Below are positions 46,556 to 57,573 of a DNA stretch of 64,000 nucleotides, piece after piece. Where the stretch lies: NCBI RefSeq assembly GCF_000004195.4, contig NC_030678.2:64723378-64787377 (forward strand). The letters are read 5' to 3'. Positions within the stretch are counted from its first letter, which is position 1. Each line of letters begins with the position of its first letter. Under the pieces are notes generated by a model that did no database searches, was not told the origin of the DNA, and was given only the letters and a program-made list of their open reading frames with translations. This DNA is from Xenopus tropicalis (lineage: Eukaryota; Chordata; Amphibia; Anura; Pipidae). The position numbers and the translations under genes are program-made.

Positions 46556-46830
46556 CAGGGGTCCCCAACCTTTCTTACTTGTGAGCCACAGTCAAATGTA
46601 AAAAGACTTGGAGAGCAACACAAGCATCATAAAAGTTCATGGAGGTGCCTAATAAGGGCTAAGATTGGCTATTAGGTAGCCTCTATACACACTATCAGTT
46701 TACAGGAGGCTTTATTTGGTAGTATAGCATCATTCCTTTTTGGGCTTTCAACAGTCTGTTGCTTTTCTTTTGTTTTTGCTATGACCAGTGTGGTATACAC
46801 AGACATTTTGAATTTGCTGAATGTAGTACA
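46556..46830. mobile_element. hAT-type MITE, left end only
   Basis: CAGGGGTCCCCAACCTTTCT begins a CAGNG-type end followed by GTGAGCCACA and GGAGAGCAACACAAGC. I could not find the right end or an 8-bp duplication. The right limit is a guess. Confidence 0.5.
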
Positions 46831-47168
46831 CTTCCTTAATGCTAATTTAATCCTGTACCTTTAAGGATTCCTGTGTGGAATGAGATAAGATTTAGTAATT
46901 TTTCCAAGTTTTTGTGAACAAAGGAAGCCCATATATAAACTGCTATTTATAGGTGTTCCCTTACTTGGCCAGCATTAGAATTATGATGTCTAAATTATGT
47001 GTCAAGTAGAATCACCAGTGCCCTGTATTGAAAGCATAGTCTGTAGTTAAACCATCAGCAAAATCTGCCTTGAATTTTGGTTCGATACTGAGATTTTGTT
47101 GGAAAGCAGCATCATACTTTGTAATTTTGTGGGCATAAAACCTATGCAAACAGTGACAAGGTCCTAAT
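46831..47168. other. intronic stretch, unassigned
   Basis: Nothing recognised. It ends at the target duplication of the next MITE. Confidence 0.35.
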
Positions 47169-47411
47169 TAGTGATGAGCGAATTGGCGAATTGTTTCACA
47201 AAACTTCCGTGAAAATTTACTGCGGAAAATTCACCGCACGGATGTTTTTTGTTGCGTGGCAAATTGGGCGCGGACGCGTCAAAAAAAAAAAGACGATGTT
47301 GAGTCAAAATTGGGTGACAAAAAATAGACGTGGGCGATAAAAAAAATTGCGTGACAAGTACGTTTTGCAAATTATATGGCAACCGAAACGGGACAGTTTC
47401 GCTCATCACTA
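47169..47411. mobile_element. hAT-type MITE, 8-bp duplication
   Basis: Ends TAGTGATGAGCGAATTGG and TTCGCTCATCACTA, with a perfect 8-bp duplication GTCCTAAT (47161-47168, 47412-47419). The 243-bp interior is non-coding. Confidence 0.93.
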
Positions 47412-47419
47412 GTCCTAAT

Positions 47420-48089
47420 CAAACCCAGGACCTCAGCACTGAGAGGCAATAGTGCTTATCACCATACAGGAACATAACAATCCGTGGATGGGCCATGCAC
47501 TGGGCTCTCCCCTCTCCAGGCGTGCATTTTCTTATCAGACGCACACATGCATATAGAAATTCCCTCCAGTTATGCCACTCTCACCCTATAAAACATTTTG
47601 CCTTTGAATGTGATAATTTGCGTCTCTTTTCTATAAACGATATGCCTAGGACCTATTGCTTCAAAAATGCCAGTGGGGGGTAGTAATCTCTCTCAAAAAT
47701 TACTACTGGCCATATACGAGCAGGTCACCAAAAGAGTGGATCATTTACAATTTGGCCACTTAAATACTGGACCAATTTGGTTTGGCTCTATTGTTTAGAC
47801 CTTGCACTAAAGCATAGGTGGAGGGTGACTTTTTTGTTTGGGGAGACTAAAGATGGGCCATACATAGACTGACTTAAAGCTAATGTGAGACTTAGTGGAT
47901 TCGCTGCTGATGTAAAAAAATTAACCTCCCAACTACTTCTTGCCGTTCCCACTGACTTCCAGGGATACTGCGCAAAAGTACAGTTGGGGGTGCTTTTTTT
48001 TTTACCCTAAAATGCTTGGGATGTAAAAGTATCCATATGTGCACTTCTGTGAGGGGTTCTCCATCTATGTGTGTTTTTGATCAGTTAGC
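47420..48089. other. intronic stretch, unassigned
   Basis: No recognised repeat or gene. Confidence 0.35.
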
Positions 48090-48305
48090 TTAAAGGGGTA
48101 GTCCTTTAAATTTACTTTTAATATGATGTAGTCATTGATATTATGAGATACTTTGCAATTGATCCTCTTTTACTTTTAATGGTTTTTCATTTAAAGTTTT
48201 TGGTTTTCGTTATTTAGCTTTTTGTTCAGCAGCTCTCCATTTGGTATTTCAGCAGCTGTTTGCTAGGGTCTTATTTACCCTAGCAACCAGGTAGTGGTGA
48301 AAAAG
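48090..48305. mobile_element. T2-type MITE, left part
   Basis: Starts TTAAAGGGGTAGTCC and carries GATGTAGTCATTGATATT and CCTAGCAACCAGGTAGTGG. It stops abruptly where the L2 copy begins, at about 48306. Confidence 0.7.
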
Positions 48306-49356
48306 CATGCATGATCTTCAGGTTGCCAAAGCCAAAGGTCACTTTTCTATACTAATCCTCCTAGATCTTTCGGCTGCGTTTGACCACTCCCTCCTGATGC
48401 AGATTCTGCATTCGATTGGTATCCGTAGTCAGGCTGCATCCTGGATCTCTTCTTACCTCTCTAACCGTTCTTTCACTGTCTCCTATGCTAATAAAACCTC
48501 ATCTCCAGTTCCTCTTAATGTGGGGGTACCCCAAGGCTCTGTACTTGGGCAGTTGTTGTTCTCCCTTTACACGCTGTCTTTGGGAGATCTTATCCGTTCA
48601 TTTGGTTTTAAATATCATCTGTATGCTGATGACACCCAAATTTACTTTTCGACCCCTTCGTTAACAGTCGAAACTGAGACTCAAATCTCTAACTGCCTCC
48701 TGGCTATCTCTAATTGGATGAACCTACGCCACCTCAAACTGAACCTAACAAAAACTGAACTAATGATCTTTCCGCCTAAGCCTGGTCCTATCCCCCCCAT
48801 TTCTATCTCTATCGATGGCACCCTCATCAACCCAGTCGATTTGGCGCGTTGTTTGGGGGTGATCTTTGACTCGTGTCTTTCCTTCTCTGACCATATTAAC
48901 ACCACTGTCAAAACCTGTCACTTTTTCCTGCGCAATATTGCCAAAATCTGTCCTTTTCTCTCTACTGCAACAGCTAGGCTGCTCATGCATGCTCTCATCC
49001 TATCCCGACTTGACTATTGTAACCTGCTACTAATCGGCCTCCCTAACTCCCATCTTTCCCCCCTACAGTCTATATTAAATACTGCTGCTAGAATTCTCCT
49101 CCTCTCATCCAGGAGAATTTAGGCCCTTCCCCTGCTAAAGTCCTTATCGTGGCTTCCTATTAAACAAAGAGTATTTTACAAACTCCTTCTCTTAACCTTC
49201 AAAGCCCTCCATTCCTCTGCCCCTCACTACATCTCTTCCCTTGTGTCTCCATATGTTCCTGGCCGACTCCTTCGTTCCTCGCAGAGCAATCGTTTGGTTG
49301 CACCCCCCACTACAACTGCTGTTTCCCGCCTTAAACCTTTCTGCCTTGCTGCCCCT
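48306..49356 (+). pseudogene. L2-clade LINE RT fragment
   Basis: A 271-codon open frame (48307-49122) covers the RT core: [13 protein letters not shown] (lacking the residues between FD and HSLL that its sister has, DTVDHPLL), [30 protein letters not shown] and [14 protein letters not shown]. The catalytic YADD is intact. A frameshift after 49115 leads into the C-terminal text (RRSQSNRLV equivalents at 49260-49300). It ends at CCTTACA without a 3' UTR and runs into a microsatellite. Endonuclease absent. Confidence 0.85.
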
Positions 49357-49384
49357 TACATACATACATACATACATACATACA
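49357..49384. repeat. (TACA)n microsatellite
   Basis: Seven tetranucleotide repeats begin exactly where the L2 copy stops, so the tract probably grew from, or captured, the truncation point. Confidence 0.9.
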
Positions 49385-49804
49385 AAAGCAAGGGGAAGCA
49401 GTGGGTACAGATGGCAGATATTCAGGCCCTGGCACTATAACACTGGCACTGATACACAACATTGGCCACTGTAACTAACTAGAAATGATCAAAACAATGA
49501 CAAAAGTAAAAAAAAAATAGTAAGTGCAAAAAACAACACGAAGTATATAAAAGCACAATTAGCTTTTTCAGGGGGAAAGAGTTAACTTACCATCCATGTG
49601 TTAGGATAGGTGATAGGGATATTATAGATGTCAGATGACAAAACAATTTAATTTCAACTAGTGAGTCAGCCTTTAGAACTGTATAGTACCTGTGTATAGC
49701 ACCTGTGGGAGTGGAATGAAACCTGCAACAAAAGTTCAGAGTTGGTGAGGTTCTTAGGTAAAGTCTGTAGATTCTTCTTTTCTGCACTGCCTTCAGTTTG
49801 TAAT
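49385..49804. other. intronic stretch, unassigned
   Basis: Nothing recognised between the microsatellite and the next MITE. Confidence 0.35.
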
Positions 49805-50097
49805 TAGTGATGAGCTAATTTTTTCGGCAGGCATGGATGCGCAGCGAATTTCTGCATTTCGCCACTGGCGAATTGTTTACCAAAACTTTTGTGGAAATTC
49901 GCTGCACAAATTTTCTTTTGTCGCTTGTCAAATTGGGTGCGGCAAAAAAAAAACTGTGACCGTGTCAAAAAAGCGAGGGCGACAAAAAAATAGACGCGGG
50001 CAACAAAAAAAATTGTGTGACAAATGCGTTTCGCAAATTTTTCGCCATTTCTTGCATTTTATGGCACAGGGAAACGGGACAGATTCGCTCATCACTA
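49805..50097. mobile_element. hAT-type MITE, 8-bp duplication
   Basis: Ends TAGTGATGAGCTAATTTT and ATTCGCTCATCACTA, with a perfect 8-bp duplication TTTGTAAT (49797-49804, 50098-50105). Interior contains GGCATGGATGCGCAGCG and GCGAATTGTTTACC, shared with the copies at 10006 and 30380. Confidence 0.93.
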
Positions 50098-50812
50098 TTT
50101 GTAATATCTCCCAAGCCCTGTCTGCATCTGTGCCTTGATTGGTCAGTTTTACGGTCTGTCAAGAAAGCTCTGATTGGAGAATTCAAAAGAAGAAAGATCC
50201 AATCAACACAGCTGATTACAGCAGAACCGGAGCTTTGCAGGAACAGGAGAAGATTTCCAGGACAGTGCAGAAACGGAGTGAGGTTTTTTTTTTGTTTTTT
50301 AAGGTGCCAAGCAGGATTGGGGAGGCCCAGCCTCCCCTAGCCTTATTGAAAATCCGCCTAAGCACTAAAGAATTTACCAGGGACAGCAACAGGGAAGGTG
50401 TGGAATTCCCTAGGGTAGAGATTTCAGCAGGTTACAAAGAAAATTATCATTGGTGTATTCTATAAACCACCCAGTATAAGTGAGCAGAGTAAAGCCCAGC
50501 TACTATTACCAATGGAAGAGGCCTCACAACCAGGTCAAGTTGTTATTATAGGGGACTTCAATTATCCAGACATTGTCTGGAGTAATGGGGTGGACAGGCC
50601 AGAAAAAACTAGTATTCTAAATGACAACTTATTTTTTTTTTTTATTTCAGGCAGTTTAAGAACCTACTAGGAATGATTCTCTTTTGGAGCTGGTAATAAG
50701 TAATAATGCTGAACTTATCTCTAGCATTTGTGTGGGTGAGCATTTAGGGAGTAGTGATCATAAGATGGTCTCCTTTGCGATTATGTTGTAGAGACAACTC
50801 TATAAGGTAGTA

Positions 50813-51141
50813 CAGGTATTGGACCCCTTATCCGGAAACCCATTATCCAGAAAGTTCCGAATTATGGAAAGGCCATCTCCCATAGACTCCATTTTAATCA
50901 AATAATTCACATTTTACAAAATGATTTCCCTTTTCTCTGTAATAATAAAACTGTACCTTGTACTAGATTCCAACTAAGATATAACTAATCCTTACTGGAG
51001 CCAACATAATCCTATTGGGTTTAATTACTGTTTAAATATTTTTTTTTAGCAGATTTAAGGTAGAAGATCCGAATTACGGAAATACCCCCTATCCAGAAAA
51101 CCCCAGGTCCCAAGCATTCTGGATAACAGGTCCCATACCTG
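50813..51141. mobile_element. mariner-type MITE in CR1, TA duplication
   Basis: Ends CAGGTATTGGACCCC and GGTCCCATACCTG. Flanks GGTAG|TA and TA|ACTAAAAC rejoin to match GGGAGTAACTAAAAC of the intact CR1 at 55437-55451, so the empty site is visible within this window. Confidence 0.92.
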
Positions 51142-51155
51142 TAACTAAAACGCTA

Positions 51156-51735
51156 AGGGGCTGATTTACTAAAATGTGTTTATTTCTGGCGTTGAAAGTC
51201 GTATAAACTTGGCATGGTATAAATTAGAATTATACTTGATCATTGTTGTATTTATAAAATGTCACAATAATGCCTGAATCATTTGTATGAACATTTTGAG
51301 TTTATATTCTGAAATCCTGAATTTTTCGAGCTGAAAGTATTGTTAAAACTCCAAAAATTTGAGTTTAAATGGACATTTGTTTCCATGAATCCTCTTTATT
51401 TTTCCCAAACAGGAATTGCTCCACCAATAATGTGTATAAGTTTTACTTGAAACTTGGGTGAAATAGAAAACAATGATGGGATTAACTTCCTCTTGTAACT
51501 GGGTGAAACAGAAAACATTGAAGGGATTAGTTTACCCTTGAAACTGTGTGAAACACAAGACAACGAATGGATGAACTTTCCCTTGAAACTAGGTGAAACA
51601 AAACAATCATGAGATTAACTTCTCCTTAAAAGGCTGTCACTGACATTCTATTATATTCCTCTACTATTCTAAGCATCCATAGGACTTCAATGGTACTCGA
51701 CAAATCAAACCTAACTAAACATTAATAAATCATAA
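51156..51735. repeat. MITE-like block inserted in CR1
   Basis: Starts AGGGGCTGATTTACTAAAAT, the end of the Harbinger-type family at 24455, but the right end is not the expected inverse. Bases 51400-51620 hold a roughly 60-bp direct repeat (AACTGGGTGAAACA, AACTGTGTGAAACA, AACTAGGTGAAACA). CR1 resumes at about 51740. Confidence 0.55.
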
Positions 51736-51775
51736 ATTTCAAGGTAACTGAGACAGCTGAAACTTTCATCAGGTA

Positions 51776-52103
51776 CAGGTATCGGACCCCTTATCCGGAA
51801 ACCCGTTATCCAGAAAGCTCCGAATTACGGAAAGGCTGTCTCCCATAGACTCCATTTTAATCAAATAATTCAGAATTTTAAAACTGATTTCCTTTTTCTA
51901 TGTAGAAATAAAACAGTACCTTGTAATTGATCCCAACTAAGATATAAATAATCCTTATTGGATGCAAAACAATCCTATTAGGTTTAATTAATGTTTTATT
52001 GATTTTTTAGTGGACTTAAGGTATTAAGATCCAAATTACGGAAAGACCCCTTATCCGGAATACCCTTGGTCCCGAGCATTCTGGATAATGGGTCCTATAC
52101 CTG
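51776..52103. mobile_element. mariner-type MITE in CR1, TA duplication
   Basis: Ends CAGGTATCGGACCCC and GGTCCTATACCTG. Flanks TTTCATCAGG|TA and TA|CAAGGAAGC rejoin to TTTCATCAGGTACAAGGAAGC-like text of the intact CR1 near 55722-55742. Confidence 0.92.
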
Positions 52104-52213
52104 TACAAGGAAGCCAATAAAGCATGCAAAAAAGCTATCAGGCAAGCTAAAATATAGAGCTAGAAAAGGGTATTGCAGCAAGAAGTTAAAGGAAAGTCAA
52201 TTTTTTTTAAAAA

Positions 52214-53542
52214 TATGTTGTCACATGCCATCTCTGAGTGCACCCCAAAAAAACAAAAGTAAACTCCAAAATAAAACAATAAATAATTTACAAAGTTAAT
52301 AGTATAATAGTATAATGGGATGGTAATGCAAGTCATACCTGGTGACACATGGAGGCTCAGGTGTACAAACCCCGAGCCTGTCTCCAAAGTATCCGATCCC
52401 AAAACAGTAAAGGAAAGTTAAAAACATCAAATAACATTTAAATAGCTCACCAGAGTCCAGAAGTGGTCCGGGTGCCCAGGGCCCCGAACTCGTAGCTGAA
52501 GGGAATAACAATAAGCAATTGAAGGAACTCCAAGCACGCGGACAATGGAGTTTGCTAAAAAAAACTTTTTTTATTATTCCATTTAAAACCAAAGGTGCCT
52601 GACGCGTTTTGTGCATGTGCGCACTTAATCATAGGTAACGATACACAGTCACAAAAGGATTTAAAAAGTGAAACAACAATGATGGACTGAACAAAACCAC
52701 GCCTCCCACCAATTTAAAAATTAAGGAAAATAAACCGCACAAAAGAAAACAGAAAAGACATCCTAAGCAAGAAAATCAGAGAAAAAAAGCAAAATAAAAA
52801 CTACATTACTTGCAAAAAAGAAAAATACAAAGTAAGTTCTAAATTAATAACAGAAGACTGAAGCATCAAATATAGAGTTAAGCCCAGCAGGATAGCGTGT
52901 GCCCAAGATAAATAACCATTTCACTTCCAAACGTAAGAGTCTGGCCTGCCTGTCTGGGCCTCTGTCATCAGGCAAAACCCTATCACTTACCTGAATCTGT
53001 AAAAAGGATACATTTGATTTGCAACATTGCGTAAAGTGTCTGGCTACCGGACTGCTACTATTACTTGATATTACTATTACTTGATATGTCTGATGTGTTG
53101 ACGCATCCTATTTTTCAGGGAACGAGTCGTGCAGACAACATACTGAACACTGCAATTTTGACAGGTTAAAGGATATACAACATGCTGTGTATTACAATTA
53201 GCATAAAAGTGCATGTCAAACGACCTCCCAGTTACAGAATTCTGGAAACTGGTGGACCGTTTCACATAAGCACAAGTCACACATTTACGCGCTCCGCAAC
53301 TATAAGTCCCTTTTGCAGTTAACCAAGTATTTTTTACTGGTTGTGATCTCCCTAGCGTGGGGGAGAGGGTATTGCCCAAAGTAGGAGCTTTACGTGCCAC
53401 AAATTTACATCCCCCTTGCAATATCATAGCTAAATCAGGATCATTAAAAAGAAACAGAATGAGACTATTGACGATACCTCTGATCCTATAAAATTGATTA
53501 CTGTATGCTGTCACAAAAGTGGGCACCCGATTATTCTTATTA
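52214..53542 (-). pseudogene. Penelope-like element, C-terminal GIY-YIG region
   Basis: A minus-strand open frame (53526-53077) encodes 149 residues: AYSNQFYRIRGIV, a CGARKCVTCAYV cysteine cluster, then VVYPLTCQNCSVQYVVCTTR and LKNRMRQHIRHI. This is the layout of the Penelope GIY-YIG endonuclease module (V.Y...C..C...YV..T.R.L..R...H). In the usual motif the tyrosine-valine pair is followed by Gly; here it is VV, so activity is doubtful. The downstream sequence at 52590-52640 (CCTGACGCGTTTTGTGCATG) is probably terminal-repeat DNA. The upstream RT part is cut off by the CR1 at 53543. Confidence 0.75.
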
Positions 53543-54233
53543 GTTACATAGTTACATAGTTACATAGGGTTGAAAAAAGACCATTGTCCATCAAGTTCAA
53601 CCCATCCGAGTAAACCCAGCACACAACCTATACTAACCAATCTATACACTCACATACATAAACTATATATATACAACCAGTAATACTAACTGTAGATATT
53701 AGTATCACAATAGCCTTGGATATTCTGCTTGTTCAAAAACTCATCCAGGCCCCTCTTAAAGGCATTAACAGAGTCTGCCATTACCACATCACTAGGAAGG
53801 GCATTCCACAGCCTCACTGCCCTCACCGTGAAAAACCACCTACGCTGCTTCAAATGGAAGCTCTATTCCTCTAATCTATAGGGGTGACCTCTGGTGCTTT
53901 TTTATGGGAAAAAAGAACATCCCCCAACTGCCTATAATCCCCTCTAATGTACTTGTACAGAGTAATCATGTCCCCTCGCAAGCGCCTCTTTTCCAGAGAA
54001 AACAACCCCAACCTCGACAGTCTAACCTCATAGCTTAAATCTTCCATCCCCTTTACCAGTTTAGTTGCACGTCTCTGCACTCTCTCCAGCTCATTAATAT
54101 CCTTCTTAAGGACTGGAGCCCAAAACTGCACTGCATACTCAAGGGGAGGCCTTACCAGGGACCTATAAAGAGGCAAAAATATGTTCTCATCCCTTGAGTC
54201 AATGCCCTTTTTTATACAAGACAGCACTTTATT
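53543..54233 (-). pseudogene. outer CR1 LINE, 3' portion
   Basis: Minus-strand CR1: the TATGTAAC tail starts at the left edge, then ORF2 C-terminus up to [17 protein letters not shown] (54227-54180). It stops at CACTTTATTTG, inside the KANK codons, and picks up again at 57718 after the inserted CR1. A deletion near 53895 removes the NNQRTRGHP codons' reading frame. Belongs with 57718-60100. Confidence 0.9.
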
Positions 54234-54239
54234 TGAACG

Positions 54240-54562
54240 ACAAAATGAACGGTAGGTGGGGGACTTTAAAGAGTGAGTTCAGGGATCTAGGCTCTAAGAT
54301 TAGGCAAAGGTCCTCCAATGTCATTTTTTCGGAAATTTTGCCGGTGCCACGTGCAAGTTTAGGGAGACAGCGGGAGCTTAGGGAGCTAAATGCGTGGCTA
54401 AAGTCTTGGTGTAGGAAGGAAGGGTTTGGGTTCCTAGAGCACTGGGCTGACTTTTCCTTGGGGTACAATCTATACAGCCCTGACGGATTGCACCTCAATG
54501 GAAGGGGGTCTGCTGTGCTAGGGGAGAGAATGGTTAAGAGGTTGGAGGAGTGTTTAAACTAG
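54240..54562 (+). CDS. CR1 ORF1 C-terminal fragment (esterase-like domain)
   Basis: About 105 codons of the end of ORF1, with ELRELNAWLKSWCRKEGFGF and SPDGLHLNGRGSAVLGERM. DGLHLN fits the C-terminal Asp-x-x-His block of SGNH/GDSL esterases, a domain known in CR1 ORF1. The N-terminal half with the catalytic GDSI serine was lost on insertion but survives in the outer copy (59290-58925). It ends TAG at 54560-54562, just inside the ORF2 frame. Confidence 0.75.
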
Positions 54563-57500
54563 ACAAGGGGGGGGTGGGTGAGCTAGAATTCCATGGGAAA
54601 ATTAGTGTAGACGGGGTAGGGGGACTAGCAAAGGGTTGTGGGGGAGGAGTGAGGGGGGCATATAGTTTATCAGATAAGGAGCTTCCGTTACAAGGAAAGC
54701 AGTCTCATAATTGCCTTAGCTCTAATTCTCCCTTAGCTAATGTAAACATCAGAGGGAGAAGTAATAATCTCCGCTGCATGCTGGCTAATGCGCGTAGCTT
54801 GTCGGGTAAATTAGGGGAGCTGCAAGCTATTGCATGTATTGAAAATTATGATTTAATAGGTATCACTGAGACCTGGTGGGATGATAAATGTGACTGGGCT
54901 GTGAATTTAAATGGTTATACACTTTTTAGGAGGGACAGAGAGATTAAAAAGGGTGGAGGGGTTTGTCTTTACGTAAAGTCAGACTTAAAGCCATGTAATA
55001 AAGACATTACCAATGAAAACGTCGAATCTCTTTGGGTAGAAATTTCAGTAGGGCTGAAGGTCACAAAGAAAATGATCATTGGTGTATGTTATAAACCACC
55101 CCGTATAGATGAGGGGGATGAGGCCCAGCTATTGTTGCAAATGGAGGAGGCTTCAAAACTGGGTCAAGTTGTTGTTATGGGGGACTTTAATTATCCGGAC
55201 ATTGACTGGAGTAATGGGGTGGCTAAGTCAGAAAAAGCTAGTAGGTTTGTAAATATGCTAAATGACAACTTTTTATTTCAGGCAGTTCAAGAACCCACTA
55301 GGAATGACGCTATTTTGGACCTGGTGATTTCTAATAATAATGAACTTATCTCTAACATTTGTGTGGGTGAGCATTTGGGGAACAGTGATCACAACATGGT
55401 CTCCTTTGAGATAATGCTGCAGAGACAGCGCTATAAGGGAGTAACTAAAACACTCAATTTTAGACGTGCAGACTTTGCCAGTATAAGGGCATCTCTGCAA
55501 TGTGTCAACTGGGAAAGGCTTTTCATGGGGTTAGGCACAGAAGGAAAATGGAACATCTTTAAAACATTGCTTTGTAGGTATACACAACAGTATATCCCCC
55601 TTGTAAGCAAGGAGAGGCATCGCAAAGCAAAACCTTTATGGCTGAATAAAAGTGTTATTGTCGAGGTTGGTAAGAAAAAACGTGCTTTTGGGGCATTCAA
55701 GTTAGCTGGGACAGCGGAAACTTTCATCAGGTACAAGGAAGCAAATAAAGCATGCAAAAAAGCTATCAGGCAAGCTAAAATAGAGATGGAAAGGGATATT
55801 GCAGCTAGGAGTAAAAAGAATCCAAAATTATTTTTTAATTATGTGAATAGTAAAAAAATGAAGCAAGAAGGGGTGGGAACTTTATTATCACGGGGGGGTA
55901 CGTTGGTTGATGAAAACGGGGAAAAAGCTGAAATTTTGAACTCTTATTTTTCATCTGTCTATACATCTGAGGAGCCAGATAATGAAGGCTTCCCTTGTAA
56001 TATGCCCAGTTCTAGTAATTTAGCTACTGACGCATGGGTCACTCGGGAGGAAATTCAAAAGAGACTTGAACATGTAAAGGTAAACAAAGGTCCAGGGCCG
56101 GATGGGATTCATCCCAGGGTATTAAATGAGCTGAGCGCTGTGATTGCCAAACCTCTTCACTTAATTTTTCAGGATTCATTGAGGTCTGGCATGGTGCCAA
56201 GAGACTGGCGGATTGCTAATGTGGTGCCGTTATTTAAAAAGGGATCCCGTTCTCAGCCTGAAAACTATAGGCCTGTTAGTCTGACATCAGTAGTAGGAAA
56301 ACTTTTGGAAGGGGTAATAAGGGATAGGGTACTTGAATACATTGCTGTTCACAATACTATTAGTTTGTGCCAGCATGGTTTTATGCGTAACAGATCTTGC
56401 CAGACTAATTTAGTTGCCTTTTATGAGGAGGTGAGTAGGAACCTTGATGCTGGAATGGCAGTTGATGTCATCTACTTGGACTTTGCTAAAGCGTTTGATA
56501 CAGTACCTCACAGAAGGTTAATGATCAAATTAAGGAATATTGGCCTAGAACATAATATTTGTAATTGGATAGAGAACTGGCTGAAGGATAGAGTACAAAG
56601 AGTGGTGGTAAATGGAACATTTTCTAATTGGACCAGTGTGGTTAGTGGAGTACCGCAGGGGTCAGTCCTTGGGCCTTTGCTGTTTAACTTGTTTATTAAT
56701 GACCTGGAGGTGGGCATAGACAGTATTGTTTCTATTTTTGCTGATGACACTAAATTGTGCAAAACTGTAAGTTCCATGCAGGATGCTGCCGCTTTGCAGA
56801 GCGATTTGACAAAATTAGATAACTGGGCAGCAAACTGGAAAATGAGGTTCAATGTTGATAAGTGCAAAGTTATGCACTTTGGTAGAAATAATATAAACGC
56901 AAACTATCTACTGAATGGTAGTGTGTTGGGGGTATCCTTAATGGAGAAGGATCTAGGGGTTTTTGTTGATAACAAGTTGTCTAATTCCAGGCAGTGTCAT
57001 TCTGTGGCTACTAAAGCAAATAAAGTGCTGTCTTGTATAAAAAAGGGCATTGACTCAAGGGATGAGAACATAATTTTGCCCCTTTATAGGTCCCTGGTAA
57101 GGCCTCACCTTGAGTATGCAGTGCAGTTTTGGGCTCCAGTCCTTAAGAAGGATATTAATGAGCTGGAGAGAGTGCAGAGACGTGCAACTAAACTGGTTAA
57201 GGGGATGGAAGATTTAAACTATGAGGTGAGACTGTCGAGGTTGGGGTTGTTTTCTCTGGAAAAGAGGCGCTTGCGAGGGGACATGATTACTCTGTACAAG
57301 TACATTAGAGGGGATTATAGGCAGTTGGGGGATGTTCTTTTTTCCCATAAAAACAATCAACGCACCAGAGGTCACCCCTTTAGATTAGAGGAAAGGAGTT
57401 TCCATTTGAAGCAGCGTAGGTGGTTTTTCACGGTGAGGGCAGTGAGGTTATGGAATGCCCTTCCTAGTGATGTGGTAATGGCAGATTCTGTTAATGCCTT

Positions 57501-57573
57501 TAAGAGGGGCCTGGATGAGTTCTTGATCAATCAGAATATCCAAGGCTATTGTGATACTAATATCTACAGTTAG
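54550..57573 (+). CDS. CR1 ORF2 polyprotein: endonuclease and reverse transcriptase
   Basis: An uninterrupted 1007-codon frame. The listed first codon is GTG; the first ATG is codon 77 (54778), so the natural start is unclear and may use re-initiation, since the frame overlaps ORF1 by 13 bp. Domains: APE-type endonuclease about 77-290 (Glu107 in GITETWW, Asp212 and Asn214 in MGDFN, SDH at 279-281); linker; reverse transcriptase about 530-800 ([44 protein letters not shown] at 730-733); C-terminal CR1 domain ([36 protein letters not shown]). All catalytic residues I can check are present. It would nick and reverse-transcribe its own RNA at target DNA. It lies sense-oriented within cntn2 intron 9. 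Confidence 0.93.
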   Translation: MFKLDKGGVGELEFHGKISVDGVGGLAKGCGGGVRGAYSLSDKELPLQGKQSHNCLSSNSPLANVNIRGRSNNLRCMLANARSLSGKLGELQAIACIENYDLIGITETWWDDKCDWAVNLNGYTLFRRDREIKKGGGVCLYVKSDLKPCNKDITNENVESLWVEISVGLKVTKKMIIGVCYKPPRIDEGDEAQLLLQMEEASKLGQVVVMGDFNYPDIDWSNGVAKSEKASRFVNMLNDNFLFQAVQEPTRNDAILDLVISNNNELISNICVGEHLGNSDHNMVSFEIMLQRQRYKGVTKTLNFRRADFASIRASLQCVNWERLFMGLGTEGKWNIFKTLLCRYTQQYIPLVSKERHRKAKPLWLNKSVIVEVGKKKRAFGAFKLAGTAETFIRYKEANKACKKAIRQAKIEMERDIAARSKKNPKLFFNYVNSKKMKQEGVGTLLSRGGTLVDENGEKAEILNSYFSSVYTSEEPDNEGFPCNMPSSSNLATDAWVTREEIQKRLEHVKVNKGPGPDGIHPRVLNELSAVIAKPLHLIFQDSLRSGMVPRDWRIANVVPLFKKGSRSQPENYRPVSLTSVVGKLLEGVIRDRVLEYIAVHNTISLCQHGFMRNRSCQTNLVAFYEEVSRNLDAGMAVDVIYLDFAKAFDTVPHRRLMIKLRNIGLEHNICNWIENWLKDRVQRVVVNGTFSNWTSVVSGVPQGSVLGPLLFNLFINDLEVGIDSIVSIFADDTKLCKTVSSMQDAAALQSDLTKLDNWAANWKMRFNVDKCKVMHFGRNNINANYLLNGSVLGVSLMEKDLGVFVDNKLSNSRQCHSVATKANKVLSCIKKGIDSRDENIILPLYRSLVRPHLEYAVQFWAPVLKKDINELERVQRRATKLVKGMEDLNYEVRLSRLGLFSLEKRRLRGDMITLYKYIRGDYRQLGDVLFSHKNNQRTRGHPFRLEERSFHLKQRRWFFTVRAVRLWNALPSDVVMADSVNAFKRGLDEFLINQNIQGYCDTNIYS

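Larger units (their letters stand above)
50380..52213 (+). pseudogene. CR1 LINE endonuclease region, interrupted by MITEs
   Basis: Matches the intact CR1 ORF2 from the ISAGYKENYHWC segment through IGDFNYPDIVWSNG (Asp-to-Val in the DIDW motif), the LGSSDHKMVSF equivalent and on to KACKKAIRQAKI. Two mariner MITEs (50813-51141, 51776-52103) and a third block (51156-51735) interrupt it. Stops and indels throughout. The 3' part is missing. Confidence 0.82.

Noticed and set aside
54194..54239. Start of the ORF1 fragment frame left of 54234
   Set aside because: These codons belong to the outer minus-strand CR1; the frame merely stays open across the insertion junction.
56508..56867. Minus-strand 119-codon frame, repeated at 6595, 57873 and 62013
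   Set aside because: Antisense of the conserved CR1 RT region; it recurs only because the CR1 does.
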